From Siphlonurus alternatus (taxonomy: Eukaryota; Arthropoda; Insecta; Ephemeroptera; Siphlonuridae), in assembly GCA_949825025.1 (NCBI GenBank), contig OX463781.1:35605537-35669536 (forward strand): a stretch of DNA of 64,000 nt, written 5' to 3'. This document shows positions 34,064 through 45,811 of this stretch, one piece after another. The notes under the pieces are model-generated. The model had not been told where the DNA came from, made no database searches, and saw only the letters and a program-made list of their open reading frames with translations. The number at the start of each line of letters is the position of its first letter. The stretch's first letter is position 1. The position numbers were made by a program, and so were the translations under genes.

Positions 34064-37000
34064 CTACTTGTTGGCTGCGTCACTCTGGCAAGGAGGCTTG
34101 GCAGTCTCACTCGTCACAGGTTTGCTTGGCTCCATGGGCACCAGGCTGGGTGACGCGGGAGTCAACTGAGACACACAGCTCCACCTGGAGGCACACATGG
34201 GAAAAATTTAGCTTGCGTTCTTTATAAAAAGGTCTCAATAGGATTTTATATGTTTCACGGGCAAATAAGTCATTGATTGCAAGAAAATGCTGTTTGATTA
34301 AAGTAAATTAACAAGGCAGACCGATTTATATTTTTTGTATGTAAAATAATAGTTTTGAAGGACCTGGGAAACTTGTTTAGAGGACATGTGATGAGCATCT
34401 TGACTCAGTTTACCCTTTGCATTGAGTTTTTTTTTTTTTTTTTTTTTTTTTTCAACTGCTTCTTGTTTGTGTTTATGAAAGATTGTAAAATCAAATTCTC
34501 TGGCTTATTAGAAGAAATGTCGTAAAAGTAAAGTGCAAAGTGTTCAGCAGTACTTACTTTGCAGACTTGTACTTGTCTCGCACGGCTTGCTGTGGGTACG
34601 AGGCTGCAGCATTAAAGGCATTGGTGAGGTGGGTCAAGCAGGGGGTTAGTTGCTTCAGGGACATGTCTGTCAGCTGCTCGAGGCTCTCAGGCCACGCCTC
34701 CATGCCCATGGTGTGTCGTGCCAGTGCCGTCGAGGCAGCAGCAATCTCAGAGGGCAAGTACTGAAGGAAGTGCTCCGCGTCCAGCAGAGTCAGTTCACAC
34801 AAGTACTGCAAAACACATACCAAGTTTTAAAGCTTGCCTATAAAAAATTTTCTTTAATAACTTTTTTATGAAAGGCTTAATGTACAGAAATATATGGCAA
34901 ATTTTAGTATTGATACTACTGACATAATTATGTAAATTTTTGAGTTGTTATAATAATTATATATAATTTTATTACACCTGTTATCATTTATCTCAGCTTG
35001 TATTCACAACATATTAAGAGTTTCAAGACTATTTACTACGTACTTGCAGAAAGTCGCCTTGTATCATTTTATATAATATATCCTTCAGCCAGTTGAGTAT
35101 TACAGAATATAACTTTTTCTAATTATTGCATACAATATTTCGTTACAAGAAAACTTCAATTCTATCAGTATTCGTTTGTATGGAGAGGAAATTTTCTCCT
35201 AAGGAAAATTACAATGCAAAATTGTACCATGCTGGGTTTAGACTAACATCACTTAAACTCGCAATAATATCGGCATTAAAATAGTAAGAAAAGGTGTGAA
35301 TTCCAATTACCTGAGTTAGATGCTTGAGTGTTTTGCTGGAGTTTGTCACCATGCCATACTTTGTCATGAAGCGTAGGATGGTGGGAGACGACATGTCGAA
35401 TGCCAGTACTTTGAGGATCAGGTGCTCCATTCTCAGCACCTGTTTCCTGTTGTATGTGTCGTCTGTTATGTACACAAACTCTCCAACATCAGGGGGGTAG
35501 ATCTCCTCAAACTTTCTGTTGGAGCAAACTTGAATTAGTAACAACAAAAAAATGGGGGATATTTAATAAATCAAATCCACTTGTTCCATCTTAAACTTTA
35601 AATTTTATAACTAAAAATTTTACTTGCCGCCTCAATTTTTGTCCTTTGAAGCAGTGTTAATCATCATATCCTGTGATATCTTAACAGGGAATAGTGATTA
35701 ATGCTGCAAAAGATAATTTTTCGAGGCGACGAGTGCACAGCAATAAGAGGCGTCAGCTCATTTTTTCTCTTTCACATGAAGTATTTTGCCAAGTTCGCAA
35801 TGAATAACAATGCATAAACAAAATTCATGCTCATTTACGAAAGTTAGGTCTAAAAATTTAGTGGAATGTCAAATTTGTAACGCCAATAAAAACTGAGAAC
35901 AAAAAGAGACAAATTTGCTGTATTTTTAAGTACAAGACTGATCTTACACTTACACAAGTAAATTTAATGACTTGAAGAATCCAAAATAAAAGTTACTGTA
36001 TGTCCGATTAGTGACTGGTAAATTAAATACATAGGCCTGTTCGTAAACCCTGCTCGGTGTACACTTTTACACTGTTTTCTTACACCAGCGCAGATGGTGG
36101 GATAGGGAGTGCAGTGCAAATGACGTCACAATTTTTGTTCGTAAACTTGCTCAGAGTACACCGAACAGGGTTTACGAACAGGCCTTATGTTTCAGTCTTG
36201 TCTTATGTTTACAAAATAATAAATAATGAACTTACGCTGCAATGAACATGGCTGCTGTACCAACAAGCTGTAACTTTCCTCGAACGACAGACATGTAGCT
36301 GAGAAAGCGGTCAATGTACGAAACAGCAAGAAACAAAGTTTCTGCCTGTAAGTTGTACTCATCAGCCACTTCCACGAGCCAGTCAACAAGTATTGATCTC
36401 ATAGAGTATGTGATATCAGGCTGTTTCTTCATGTAAAGGGGCTTTGGACGGTAGCGAGCCTGAAAAAATAGCATGAACAATAAGGACTTTTTTTTTTTAA
36501 AAAAAATTGTTATTTCCCCAAATCAATTACCTCAGAATCTCTACTGTACTTGTAGATCTCAGCCTCATATTCTTCAACATTATAAAAATGATCCAAAGTA
36601 AGTTGATACTCATTTTTTTTTACAGAAATAGTTTTATCAACAGACATTGGTGATCCACAAAGACTATCCATGGACATATCAAGATCAGCTTTGAATGAAG
36701 GCCCCAAACTGTCTTCTGAATCAGGGATATGAAGGTGAGCAATATTGGTTGATATTTCAGCATCCTGTAGTTTTTCTGATGTTTTGACATGGTCAAATAA
36801 TGAGCTAGTGTCGGACGACTGTAGTTTGAGTTGGCTTGATGTTTCAACCTTCTTCAAAATGCTTTGTTCTTCTTTTACTTCCAAAGTCGTAGATGATGAG
36901 CTGGTGGGTTTTTGGTCTACAAAAATACGAATCTTCTCTTTCTGCTCAGCAAGCGGGGCTACTTTCTTCTTGTTTTGTGGCAGATCTTCATGAACTGTGA

Positions 37001-37791
37001 ACACTTTTTGCTGCAAAGGCTTGGATTCATTTTTTCTTGATTGAGCATTTTCATCCTTGGGAACTTTTGGTAGCTAAAAAAATATTGGAAAAATTAATAT
37101 TAACATAAAAAAATTACCTGGCTAATTTTACTATTATTTATATTAATTGATAAAGTATGTATTATATAAGGCACAGAATAATATATGAATATGTATCAAA
37201 AATTTAATATGCATACTGTATTCAAGTATTTCAAGTGAATGACAAGGACGTGCCATATCATATAGAGTAAACACTCAATACTTTTAGTATGTACAGTAGA
37301 CCTTTCTCAAGTATATAGCGGTTGGTGAAGTACATACGCAATTAACCTAGCAATCATTCTTCAAAAGCATTTATGCATACTCATTATCCTATCCATTTAC
37401 AAAAACCCATGCCGGTCAATGGTCAATGTGCATTGTATGCATACGATCCGAACCGCCGCTGCGATGCCTGCGATCGAGGCTCGAGGCCGGCATAACTGCG
37501 CGGCCTAATAAAAAGTAAGGTTGAACTTGAATATAAATGAAACTGTTAAATTAAACGATTTTGAGGGAACGCATCTAAAATAATTCTTAAATTATCCATG
37601 AATACTGAAATTACCTGTTTAGCTGCCCTTGGGTGTTGGATTCTCTGCCTATTTTCATTTACGGCTCCTAAAACTGCACGTTTCGGCGGTTGGAGGACAT
37701 TTGCCTTCAGAGCTCCCACATTTTCATTCCTCGGTTTTCGTGCTACTGCTCCTTCATTTTCTTGATCTTTGAAAATACCAAATGAACTCAT
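34064..37791 (-). CDS. CCNA: G2/mitotic-specific cyclin A
   Basis: Six coding exons on the minus strand: 37615-37791, 36531-37073, 36236-36459, 35311-35515, 34558-34805 and 34064-34184. Phases agree and give 505 aa. The N-terminus has a destruction-box candidate at residues 38-47 ([10 protein letters not shown]) and the cyclin A motif FTVHED at 84-89. The cyclin box follows: [14 protein letters not shown], then [12 protein letters not shown] (the substrate-docking 'MRAIL' patch, with S for A, at 260-264), [35 protein letters not shown] and [16 protein letters not shown]. The C-terminal cyclin fold ends with [12 protein letters not shown]. An extra 40-residue Ser/Pro/Thr-rich tail follows. It activates CDK1/CDK2 in S and G2. 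Human paralogues CCNA1 and CCNA2 are 464 and 432 aa; the extra length here is in the linker and tail. Confidence 0.96.
35628..35742. mobile_element. Diverged GTCGCC-family MITE in cyclin A intron 3-4
   Basis: 'cgcctcaatttttgtcctttg' pairs loosely with 'gcaaaagataatttttcgaggcg', with 'gtgttaatcatcat' and its inverse next to the loop. It lies in the intron between exons 36236-36459 and 35311-35515. Confidence 0.6.
36033..36185. mobile_element. Hairpin MITE, 'ggcctgttcgtaaac' family
   Basis: AGGCCTGTTCGTAAACCCTG and its complement (ending 36184) enclose about 150 bp, with 'tgacgtcac' near 36121. A smaller relative with GGTCTGTTCGTAAATAC ends is at 52370-52497. Confidence 0.8.
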
Positions 37792-37866
37792 GATTGAATT
37801 ATCAAATTACAAGAAAATAAATAAAGTTCTGTGTCCCAGTCTGTATAAATTTAGTTATTATAACAC

Positions 37867-37960
37867 ACTCGCCATTCCGACAACGGCAGCCTGTCGTGAC
37901 GTTTCACACCAACGGTTCTATTTCATTAAAACAGGCGCTGATAAAATGGGCCAATGAGAA
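37867..37960 (-). promoter_or_regulatory. Candidate cyclin A promoter elements
   Basis: Within 80-170 bp upstream of the start codon lie a CCAAT box on the plus strand (37951-37955), a CRE-like half site GTGACGTTTC (37896-37905), and two Myb-type CAACGG motifs (37881-37886 and about 37910-37915). Animal cyclin A promoters typically carry CCAAT and CRE/ATF sites, and Myb-MuvB control of G2/M genes is conserved. The grouping is suggestive; each motif alone is short. Confidence 0.45.
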
Positions 37961-38288
37961 GCATGAGAAAGTCATATTATTAGCTATTCTGCAATATTTT
38001 TACTTTATTTCAAACATTTTAATAATATAAACGTTATTATTGCTGTTAAAAATTAGTTTGAGTAAAATATTGTTCAATTTCATGATAAAATATTAACATA
38101 TTTGTTGTAGTATTTCTTTTTGAAATTGCTACAACGTGAAACATAAAATTACTATGACGGGAAAATTACAAAACTCGATGGTCACAAGTCACAAGCCCCA
38201 TGATCGATCGAGGGATATATTATAATATTATATTATAATAATATTATAATACATAAATCCATTTTATTCATTCGTGCCGATCGAGAGA

Positions 38289-38377
<89 letters not shown>

Positions 38378-38663
38378 TATATATATATAATATATTATAT
38401 ATATAATATATATATATATATTATATATATAATATATTATATATATTTTATAATATGCATAATAATATAATAGACTTAAACCACTTGCTTAATTCTTCTT
38501 CTTCTTCTTAATTGATTCTTTACTGAGAATAAAATAATATTAATAATATATATATATAGGTCGTCAATATTATATGACCATGCACCCAAGCACTAATAGA
38601 CCACTTGCAAAACCCTGTTTTAGCAAAAAGTAAACAAACTTATAGCTCTCCATCCCATCCAGT

Positions 38664-38698
<35 letters not shown>

Positions 38699-38915
38699 CT
38701 AGGTCCAATGTATATAAACAAAATTTACACACACAATCAAAACAATTAACAATCGTCAACTGTGGATGGAAGAGTTTGTTTTTTTTGCTAAAACAGGGTT
38801 TTGTAACTATAGTGGTCTATTAAATAATAAATTTTGGGTGATTAATTCAATTAATGTACGCTTTTTTTGTATGATATAAAATAAATATTTTGCAAATATT
38901 ATCTCCTATCCTATA
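37961..38915. repeat. AT-rich spacer with several (TA)n arrays
   Basis: Imperfect TA arrays occupy about 38288-38450 and 38665-38697. Short inverted copies of 'taatagaccacttgcaaaaccctgttttagc' type sequence (near 38591 and 38785) bound the second array, indicating one more small foldback. No gene was seen. Confidence 0.7.
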
Positions 38916-40130
38916 CAGACTGGGCCAGAAATGGTGTGTTCCAATCGTACGCTAAATTTTCGGTGGGAGGACTTTCAGCTAGAAAGTTGAAATTTGGCAT
39001 ATATATATGGCATGCATATATAGTTTCGTTAGTATTTTTTATGAATTTATTTTTGACTTTTTTTGTGTCGTGGTAATATAAGATGATACAATTGTTTCAT
39101 ATCCATTTGCTATGAGCTTGATTGAAAATATTATTCTGTATATTTAATTTGCACCAGCCGGCAAGCTTTAAAAATATAAAGCTTTGGCTGGACAATAATG
39201 TATATGATTAAAATGAAATAAAAAAAATAAAAAAAAAAAAAAAATATATATATATTTAAACCAATTAAGGGTTTTAAGTTTTTATGACATATATGTGTTA
39301 GTTTTTTTTTTAAATCACTCTTTCATGCCTTTTTTAGGGGTGGACTCATGATTTGCATTACTTCCTTATATGGGATTTCCATGTTAAATTAAGTTGATAG
39401 AAAAATCTTGTCCGATCAGTACCAAATTTTATTTTTAGAGAGTTCAAAACACGCTGAATCTAATGGTTTAATTTAAAATGTTTGGAAAACAACTCCTAAC
39501 GAGATATATCTATATATCAATATACTGACCCAGAGTCTCAGAGATTTGACCCTTAATTACTACACGTTAATTACACAAGAAATAAACACCTTTGAATTTT
39601 TTAAATCGGAGTAAGTTACGGATTTAATTTTTAGGGGTTGGTATTTTCACCACTAATGATGAAATCCTTAAATGTCTCCGATTTAAAAAATTCAAAGGTG
39701 TTTTCTGAGGTAAAAAAATGAGCTCGTTTCAATGGTAAATATGTCAAAATTAGGATAAAATCATTTTTTAATGTAATAAGGATCAATATCTCGTTAGGGG
39801 TTGTTTTAATCACATTTTAAATCACACCATTAGGTTTAACGTGTTTTGAATCCCTTAGAAATAAAATTTGGTGCTGATTTGACAATTTTTTTTTATCAAC
39901 TTAATTTAACATGGAAATCCCATAAGGAAGTAATGCAAATCATGAATCCACCCCTAAAAAGGCATGAATGAGTGATTAAAAAAAAAACAAAAAACTAACA
40001 CATGTATAAATAACTTGAATCCCTTGGCTTTATGTATGCCAAATTGCCAAATTTCAACTTTCTAGCTGAAAGTCCTATCTCCCACCGAAAATTTAGCGTA
40101 CGATCGGAACACCATTTCTGGCCCAGTCTG
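38916..40130. mobile_element. 1.2 kb palindromic TA-flanked transposon
   Basis: The ends CAGACTGGGCCAGAAATGGT and ACCATTTCTGGCCCAGTCTG are exact complements, each next to TA. Nearly the whole 1215 bp folds back on itself around about 39630, with arms including 'tttcaactttctagctgaaa', 'gcctttttaggggtgg' and 'aaattcaaaggtgtt'. No protein-coding frame of interest is present, so it is non-autonomous. Confidence 0.9.
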
Positions 40131-41024
40131 TATATATATATATATACTCGTATAATGGACCTTCTTGATATACTTTATATATTTAAACCACATCTGTGCA
40201 ATTGGGTGATACTTTTCAGGTCATTCAAAATTTAAATCACAATTGTCCATTGTATTTTTTATCAGATTATTTTTATTCATCAAACATTTGCAATAAAAAG
40301 TTGCATACAGACTAGAACAATATACCCTTACCATACAAACCAAATAAATTTTTATTTTTTATAAAAAATATACATGGATATCTCTATTTAATATAAACAC
40401 GTATTTCGTATTTTCATAATGAGCACTAGCTTCATAAAACCATGGAAGCCTGAGATTCTTAAATTAACGTCAGTTTTTCCCTGCCTATTGTATTAACAGT
40501 AAACTTATTCACACTCATAATATAAACTATTATATTATAGCTGTGTCCACAATGCACTTCTCACAAATTTGAGATTCTTTTACAGATTCAGTTTGAATAT
40601 AAAGTGTATGGTGTTTTTTTTCCAGCAGTTAAACTTACTTCAATGTAGGCAATTAAAGGAGAGCTCTGCTTTTATTTATTATTAAAATTTACTGTGTAGG
40701 AAGTGAAGTAGCTGGCATTTTAGTTAATAAAAGCAACTTCAAAAAACAGTAGACAACCTAAAAAGAAAGAGATCAGAGTAGCATAATTTGGTACCCCTTA
40801 TTCATTTCTGTAATAAAAACTTTCATGTAGGTTGTCCGTTGCACAACTATTTTAAAATCAATGAAGACAAATTTTTTATCTTAGAAAAACATCAAAAATT
40901 GCAAACGACTATATATAGAAAATACCAGATGTCGAAAAAGTCATTATTATATTATATAACATTTAAAATAAATAATACAGTATTTCATTTGAAAAATATT
41001 ACAATATTTAACACATTCGTTTGC

Positions 41025-41627
41025 AATGGGCTTACGGGGTGTAATTTTTTTACTGGCTCAATCAAAAGAGGAGGTCGAAAAATATCCCTTAGATTTTTTT
41101 GCGATTTTTTTAAGCACTGCATTATACCTAGAATGGAGATTAAAAATGTCTCTTGACCTGGAGGCTCCATCCGCAACGCCTATGACGACATTACATTCTT
41201 TGGGTCAACTATATAATGTTTCTAAACAAACACGTTGCTATGGAAACAAATGATTATTTTTAATAAACAAGCAACAATGCAATAATTTTTTACAAGTGTT
41301 ATATAGTTGAACCAAAGAATGTAGTGACGTCATAGGTGTTGCGGATGAAGTCTCCAGGGGGGTCTTCAAATAACACCAATTACAACAATCTTAAAATTAG
41401 GACAGTCTTAGCGTATTCTTTATTGTTGCGCTAAGACAGCCTTAGGTTAAGTTTAGGTTAAGTGGTGTTATTTGAAGACCCCCCAGGTCAAGAGACATTT
41501 TTAATCTCCATTCTAGGTATGATCGATGCAGTGCTAAAAAAAAAAAATCGCAAAAAAATCTAAGGGTTATTTTTCGACCTCCTCTTTTGATTGAGTAAGT
41601 AAAAAAATTACACCCCGTAAGCCCATT
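41025..41627. mobile_element. Foldback element with a second hairpin inserted in one arm
   Basis: AATGGGCTTACGGGGTGTAA pairs with TTACACCCCGTAAGCCCATT. The arms include 'ctcttttgattgag', 'taatctccattctagg' and 'ttgcggatg'. The right arm is interrupted by an unrelated hairpin at 41357-41484, so the outer element is the older. Confidence 0.85.
41357..41484. mobile_element. Nested 128-bp hairpin
   Basis: GGGGGGTCTTCAAATAACAC and GTGTTATTTGAAGACCCCCC bound the insert, with 'aggacagtcttagcg' and 'cgctaagacagcct' as inner arms. It splits the 'tccagg/aggtcaag' sequence of the surrounding foldback arm. Confidence 0.8.
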
Positions 41628-44454
41628 TGTTATATTTATACACGCTCATTTTATGCAGGTCTCTGTCTTCAATTTTTTATACATTTTGTTTTGATATTTT
41701 AATGCAGGCACTCTCACGATTAATTAATTATTAATTAGACATTTGTTAAGTGTAAGAATTCAATATTTGAGTCATATAAGAGACTTTTAAAACTTTCTTG
41801 AGAGTTGGAACAGCATACATGGACACAGATATTTTGCTTTTATTTATCTACCAACCGTTGCATACTTTACCACAAGACATGCACACCTCTATCCAGACAC
41901 CACATCTGCTTTGTTTGGGAGGGTTTTGACAGTCTAAAGATACATCATGAACTGATCTTTTTGGTGCTTTGCGTATTTGTACACAGCTACAGTTTATCAA
42001 TTAGAGCTAGCTTCCGTCCCAGCAAATCAGGCAAGGCATTAAATTCCAAATAAAATGTCTCAATTAAACTTCATATCGATCAGAGAAGTAAGACATTACA
42101 TTTTTTGTTGAAATTGTGAACTGGTTTGTCTTTTTCTGAGACTATATACTATACTGACACTTCATAAAACATAATTATTATAAAGATGTTTATTAAGCAG
42201 CAAGGAAAGAAAAAAAAAAAATAATAAAAAAAATAAAGGACATTCCAAATTCAATAATGACAAAAGAAAATATATTATTTAAAGTAAAATAAAATGTAAT
42301 TTAAAAATGAAAATTGGGGGATAAAACCAGCTGTGTATTATTACAACTAAAATCAATATTAAGTAAGTTGCCTTGTTATTTCAAATTAAAAAAAAAAAAA
42401 TAATAACAACAAGAATCGTGGCAACAAGTCCAAATCCAACGCCAACTATCTAGGTACATAATAAAAGTTGACTCTTAACTTAGGAAAAACTTCTTCAAAC
42501 AAAACCGTTGCCTTCATTATTTACACTAAAAATATTTACATATTTACTAGCTGCCATCCCCTTGGATAACAAACCGGTGTTTAACAACAACATGGAGAGG
42601 GATATACTTTTTTACAGCAATAGAAGATAGCATGATGTAATATACGGTAGCAAATCTGTCTTTTAGAGAAAATATTGGTACAAGCAAGTTTAAGCATAGA
42701 CCTAAACAGCAAATTCTTTTTTTGAGTACAGTATATTTGTAAAAATCACCCAAATTGCTTTTCTTTCACTATAGTAGTTATTTTGCCATTATTTGTTTAA
42801 AAAAAGGATTGACTCTTCCAGACTCTAACGATTAGTTACAGTAGCCGTCACATTTAACTGGCTCATGGTCGTGTTTGTAACACTCTCAGTCATTGGTAGC
42901 CAGTTTGTAACGAAGGACATCACTGGCCGAGCCGAGCCAAATGACTTCCAAGCGCTTCCGACCATAAGCCAGTTAAATGTGACTATAATCATGCAATCCC
43001 AATAACATTCATTTTCTTCTTTTTAAAGTTTTTCTATTTATGTGTGTAAATTTTAATTTATTAACATTGCTGTAAAAAAAATTGTCACTATAATGAAACC
43101 CTTTCACATTTTAAAGTATATCAGTAATATCATATAATTTAACATCTACAATTATTTCATGTAACATTAATTAAAGAAAAATAAACAAACTAAAATTATA
43201 GCTAGCAGGCACTTTTTGATCAGAAAATATATTTGATTCATGGGCTATACATTTACTTAATAAAAGGCATGTAAATGGCAAGATCTGCAGAGCTAAATCA
43301 GATTTAATAAACAAAATTAAAAATCTCCTAAGAAATGGTGATTAATTAGAACTTTCCATTTCTCAAATAATTTAAGAAACTAACCAAGAAAACACTATAA
43401 AAACATGTATGTGTGCAAAGAAAAAAATAAATATATATATTATATGTATATCTCATTACAGAGATTAAAAATTGTGTATATATTATTTTATAAAATGTAT
43501 AACTATCTACTGCATGGTACAGGTAAAATTAAATTAAAGTATATAATTATATAACAACACATTTTTCAATTGAAAAGTTTGTAAAGGCAAAAAGCGAATG
43601 TAATATGTTGGCAAGAATTCTATTATCTCAGTTGTTTTTACAGGCAAACATAGCTCTTGATATGACATTTTTATAAATCACTAGTAGTTACTGCAAAGGT
43701 ATCGCACAATCTAACCGTATATAAAATAAACGTTTTTCGACGTAGTTATGAAGTCCATTCGCAAGACTCTGCGAGTACCTTTTTTACCAAACTCTATCAA
43801 TTAATACATCAAGCTATCAATATAATAATTATATATTACAGATTTTATGGCAACAGATATAATTGAATATGGCACAATAAATTTAAAAGTCTGACTTATT
43901 CAATTACAAAAACCACAAATTGGATGAAGATGGATGACTTTAAAATTATAATTTATGAATTTAGTGAGGAAATTACAGTTAATTAGTGTCCTTGGGTTTG
44001 TCTATTTCCTTCAATCGTTTTTAAAACTTTGCTATCCTCAAATTAACCTCTTATCACTATGGCACTACAAGACATGCCAATAACACAATTTTAACTTACC
44101 ATGATTATAATGTTCTCTCTTCCGTAATATTTTTATTTATTTATTTTTATTTATTTATTTTTTTTTTTTTTATTTATTTCACATTAGATATCAGTTGATA
44201 CATTGTGACTACATTTTAACATTTAAAGCCTAGAGGTTTGCCTGGTTTGATTAATCTGCTTTAAATAGTATATACTCTTTTGGCAGACATGCATTATTGG
44301 ATGGAGATCGTTAGCTGCAAATCCAAACAACAATTACAATAATATCAAGCTAAGCTACAATTGTACATTTTACAATTCTTAATCAACACCTAAAATAATC
44401 TCTATCATAATAAAAATTGTTATTTTCTGAATTTACAGCCAACAGTGGTATTTT
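41628..44454. other. Gene-free AT-rich spacer 3' of BCAT
   Basis: Nothing protein-like was found on either strand. A hairpin of about 145 bp at 42840-42985 (arms GTCACATTTAACTGGCT and its complement) is the only clear structure. The part nearest 44455 is probably BCAT 3' flank. Confidence 0.55.
42840..42985. mobile_element. Short hairpin MITE
   Basis: CAGTAGCCGTCACATTTAAC at the left mirrors AAGCCAGTTAAATGTGACTA at the right, with TA near both ends. 'catggtcg' and 'cgaccata' continue the pairing. Confidence 0.7.
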
Positions 44455-44460
44455 TTTATT
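44455..44460 (-). promoter_or_regulatory. Candidate BCAT poly(A) signal
   Basis: AATAAA on the minus strand, about 160 nt after the stop codon. Confidence 0.5.
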
Positions 44461-44622
44461 ATTTGATTGACCAAATTATTTTCATATAAAAATATATATT
44501 GGGGGTATTTAATAGTTTAATGCATGTAAGCCACAATATGAGCAGAGTGTATAACAAAAATAAAGAACCTAGCTAGGTGTACCAGTACCGTTTGTTGTTT
44601 GTGAGGGCTATAATTAGTAAAG

Positions 44623-45779
44623 CTAATCATCAATACAGACTGCCCATGGATGCTTGACGTGGCCATACTGAATGTCAGTGAGGGTCTCGAGGATTCTCTG
44701 GTGGATGGGCATGTCGTGCTCCATGGTGGGGATCTTGAGCATTTGACCCTGGTACAAGATGGATGACACAGGGCACACCACGCAAGCAGTGCCTGCACCA
44801 AACAGCTCCAGCAGCTGCAAACACAATGAAGCATTAGCATATGATGGTTTACAATTAGGCACAGGAAAGGGAAAAGATATGGTTTAATGTTGTCAGTAAA
44901 ATATTTTTCCCAACTTCTTGCAAATATTTTTAACTTACTCTGTTCTCGTTAAGTAGATTCGTGACCTCGCTCATGGTGATCTTGCGCTCCACCACCTTGA
45001 ACTCATTCCACTGCAACGATAACTCGATGATGGACTGTCTCGTAATACCCGGCAGAATTAGACCATCCAGGGGAGGAGTTATCAACTCACGCTCTGTGGA
45101 AAAACAATATCCAACATTGAACAAAAAGTTGGTGCTACCGCCATTAATAAGTATGCCTTGCCAGAAATCTTATACATGGGTAATTTAGACTACTAATAGC
45201 ATAATAGCTGAATAGCATATAAAATGCAGTACATATTCAGTAGGGGCAAGTTGCTGTTTTAAGTACACAATTAAGTTAAGGTAAAGATAATACGGATTAG
45301 CTGACCCAATGCTAAAAAAATCCCATTCATGAAAATTATGAAAAAAAAATAATGTTTTCCTCTACATCCCCTATCAGTAAGTAAAATATCAGATATGCAA
45401 AAACGAGCTAGTTTTCGAGTTATTAATTTTTAAAGTTGACTAATTTAGCATGGAGATAGCTCATTTTTGTACATCTGATATTTTACCTACTGATAGGGGA
45501 TGTAGAGGAGAACATTTTATTTACTGTATTTATTATTATTATTTTTTTTTTTCATAATTTTCATGAATGAGATTATTTTAGCATTGGGTTAGCTGATCCG
45601 TATTATCTCTACCTTAATCTTGATGCTGAAGGAGTTGTGAGGCAAGATTTCTCAATGAGATATGATGGTCATTGCAGATCATACAAATTAATTATTGTGA
45701 GTGGACAGAGAATTTTGGCATCTCTTTCACATCCATATATGCAGTTAAAAGGCTTGGAATAAGATCATATTGAAAAATT

Positions 45780-45811
<32 letters not shown>

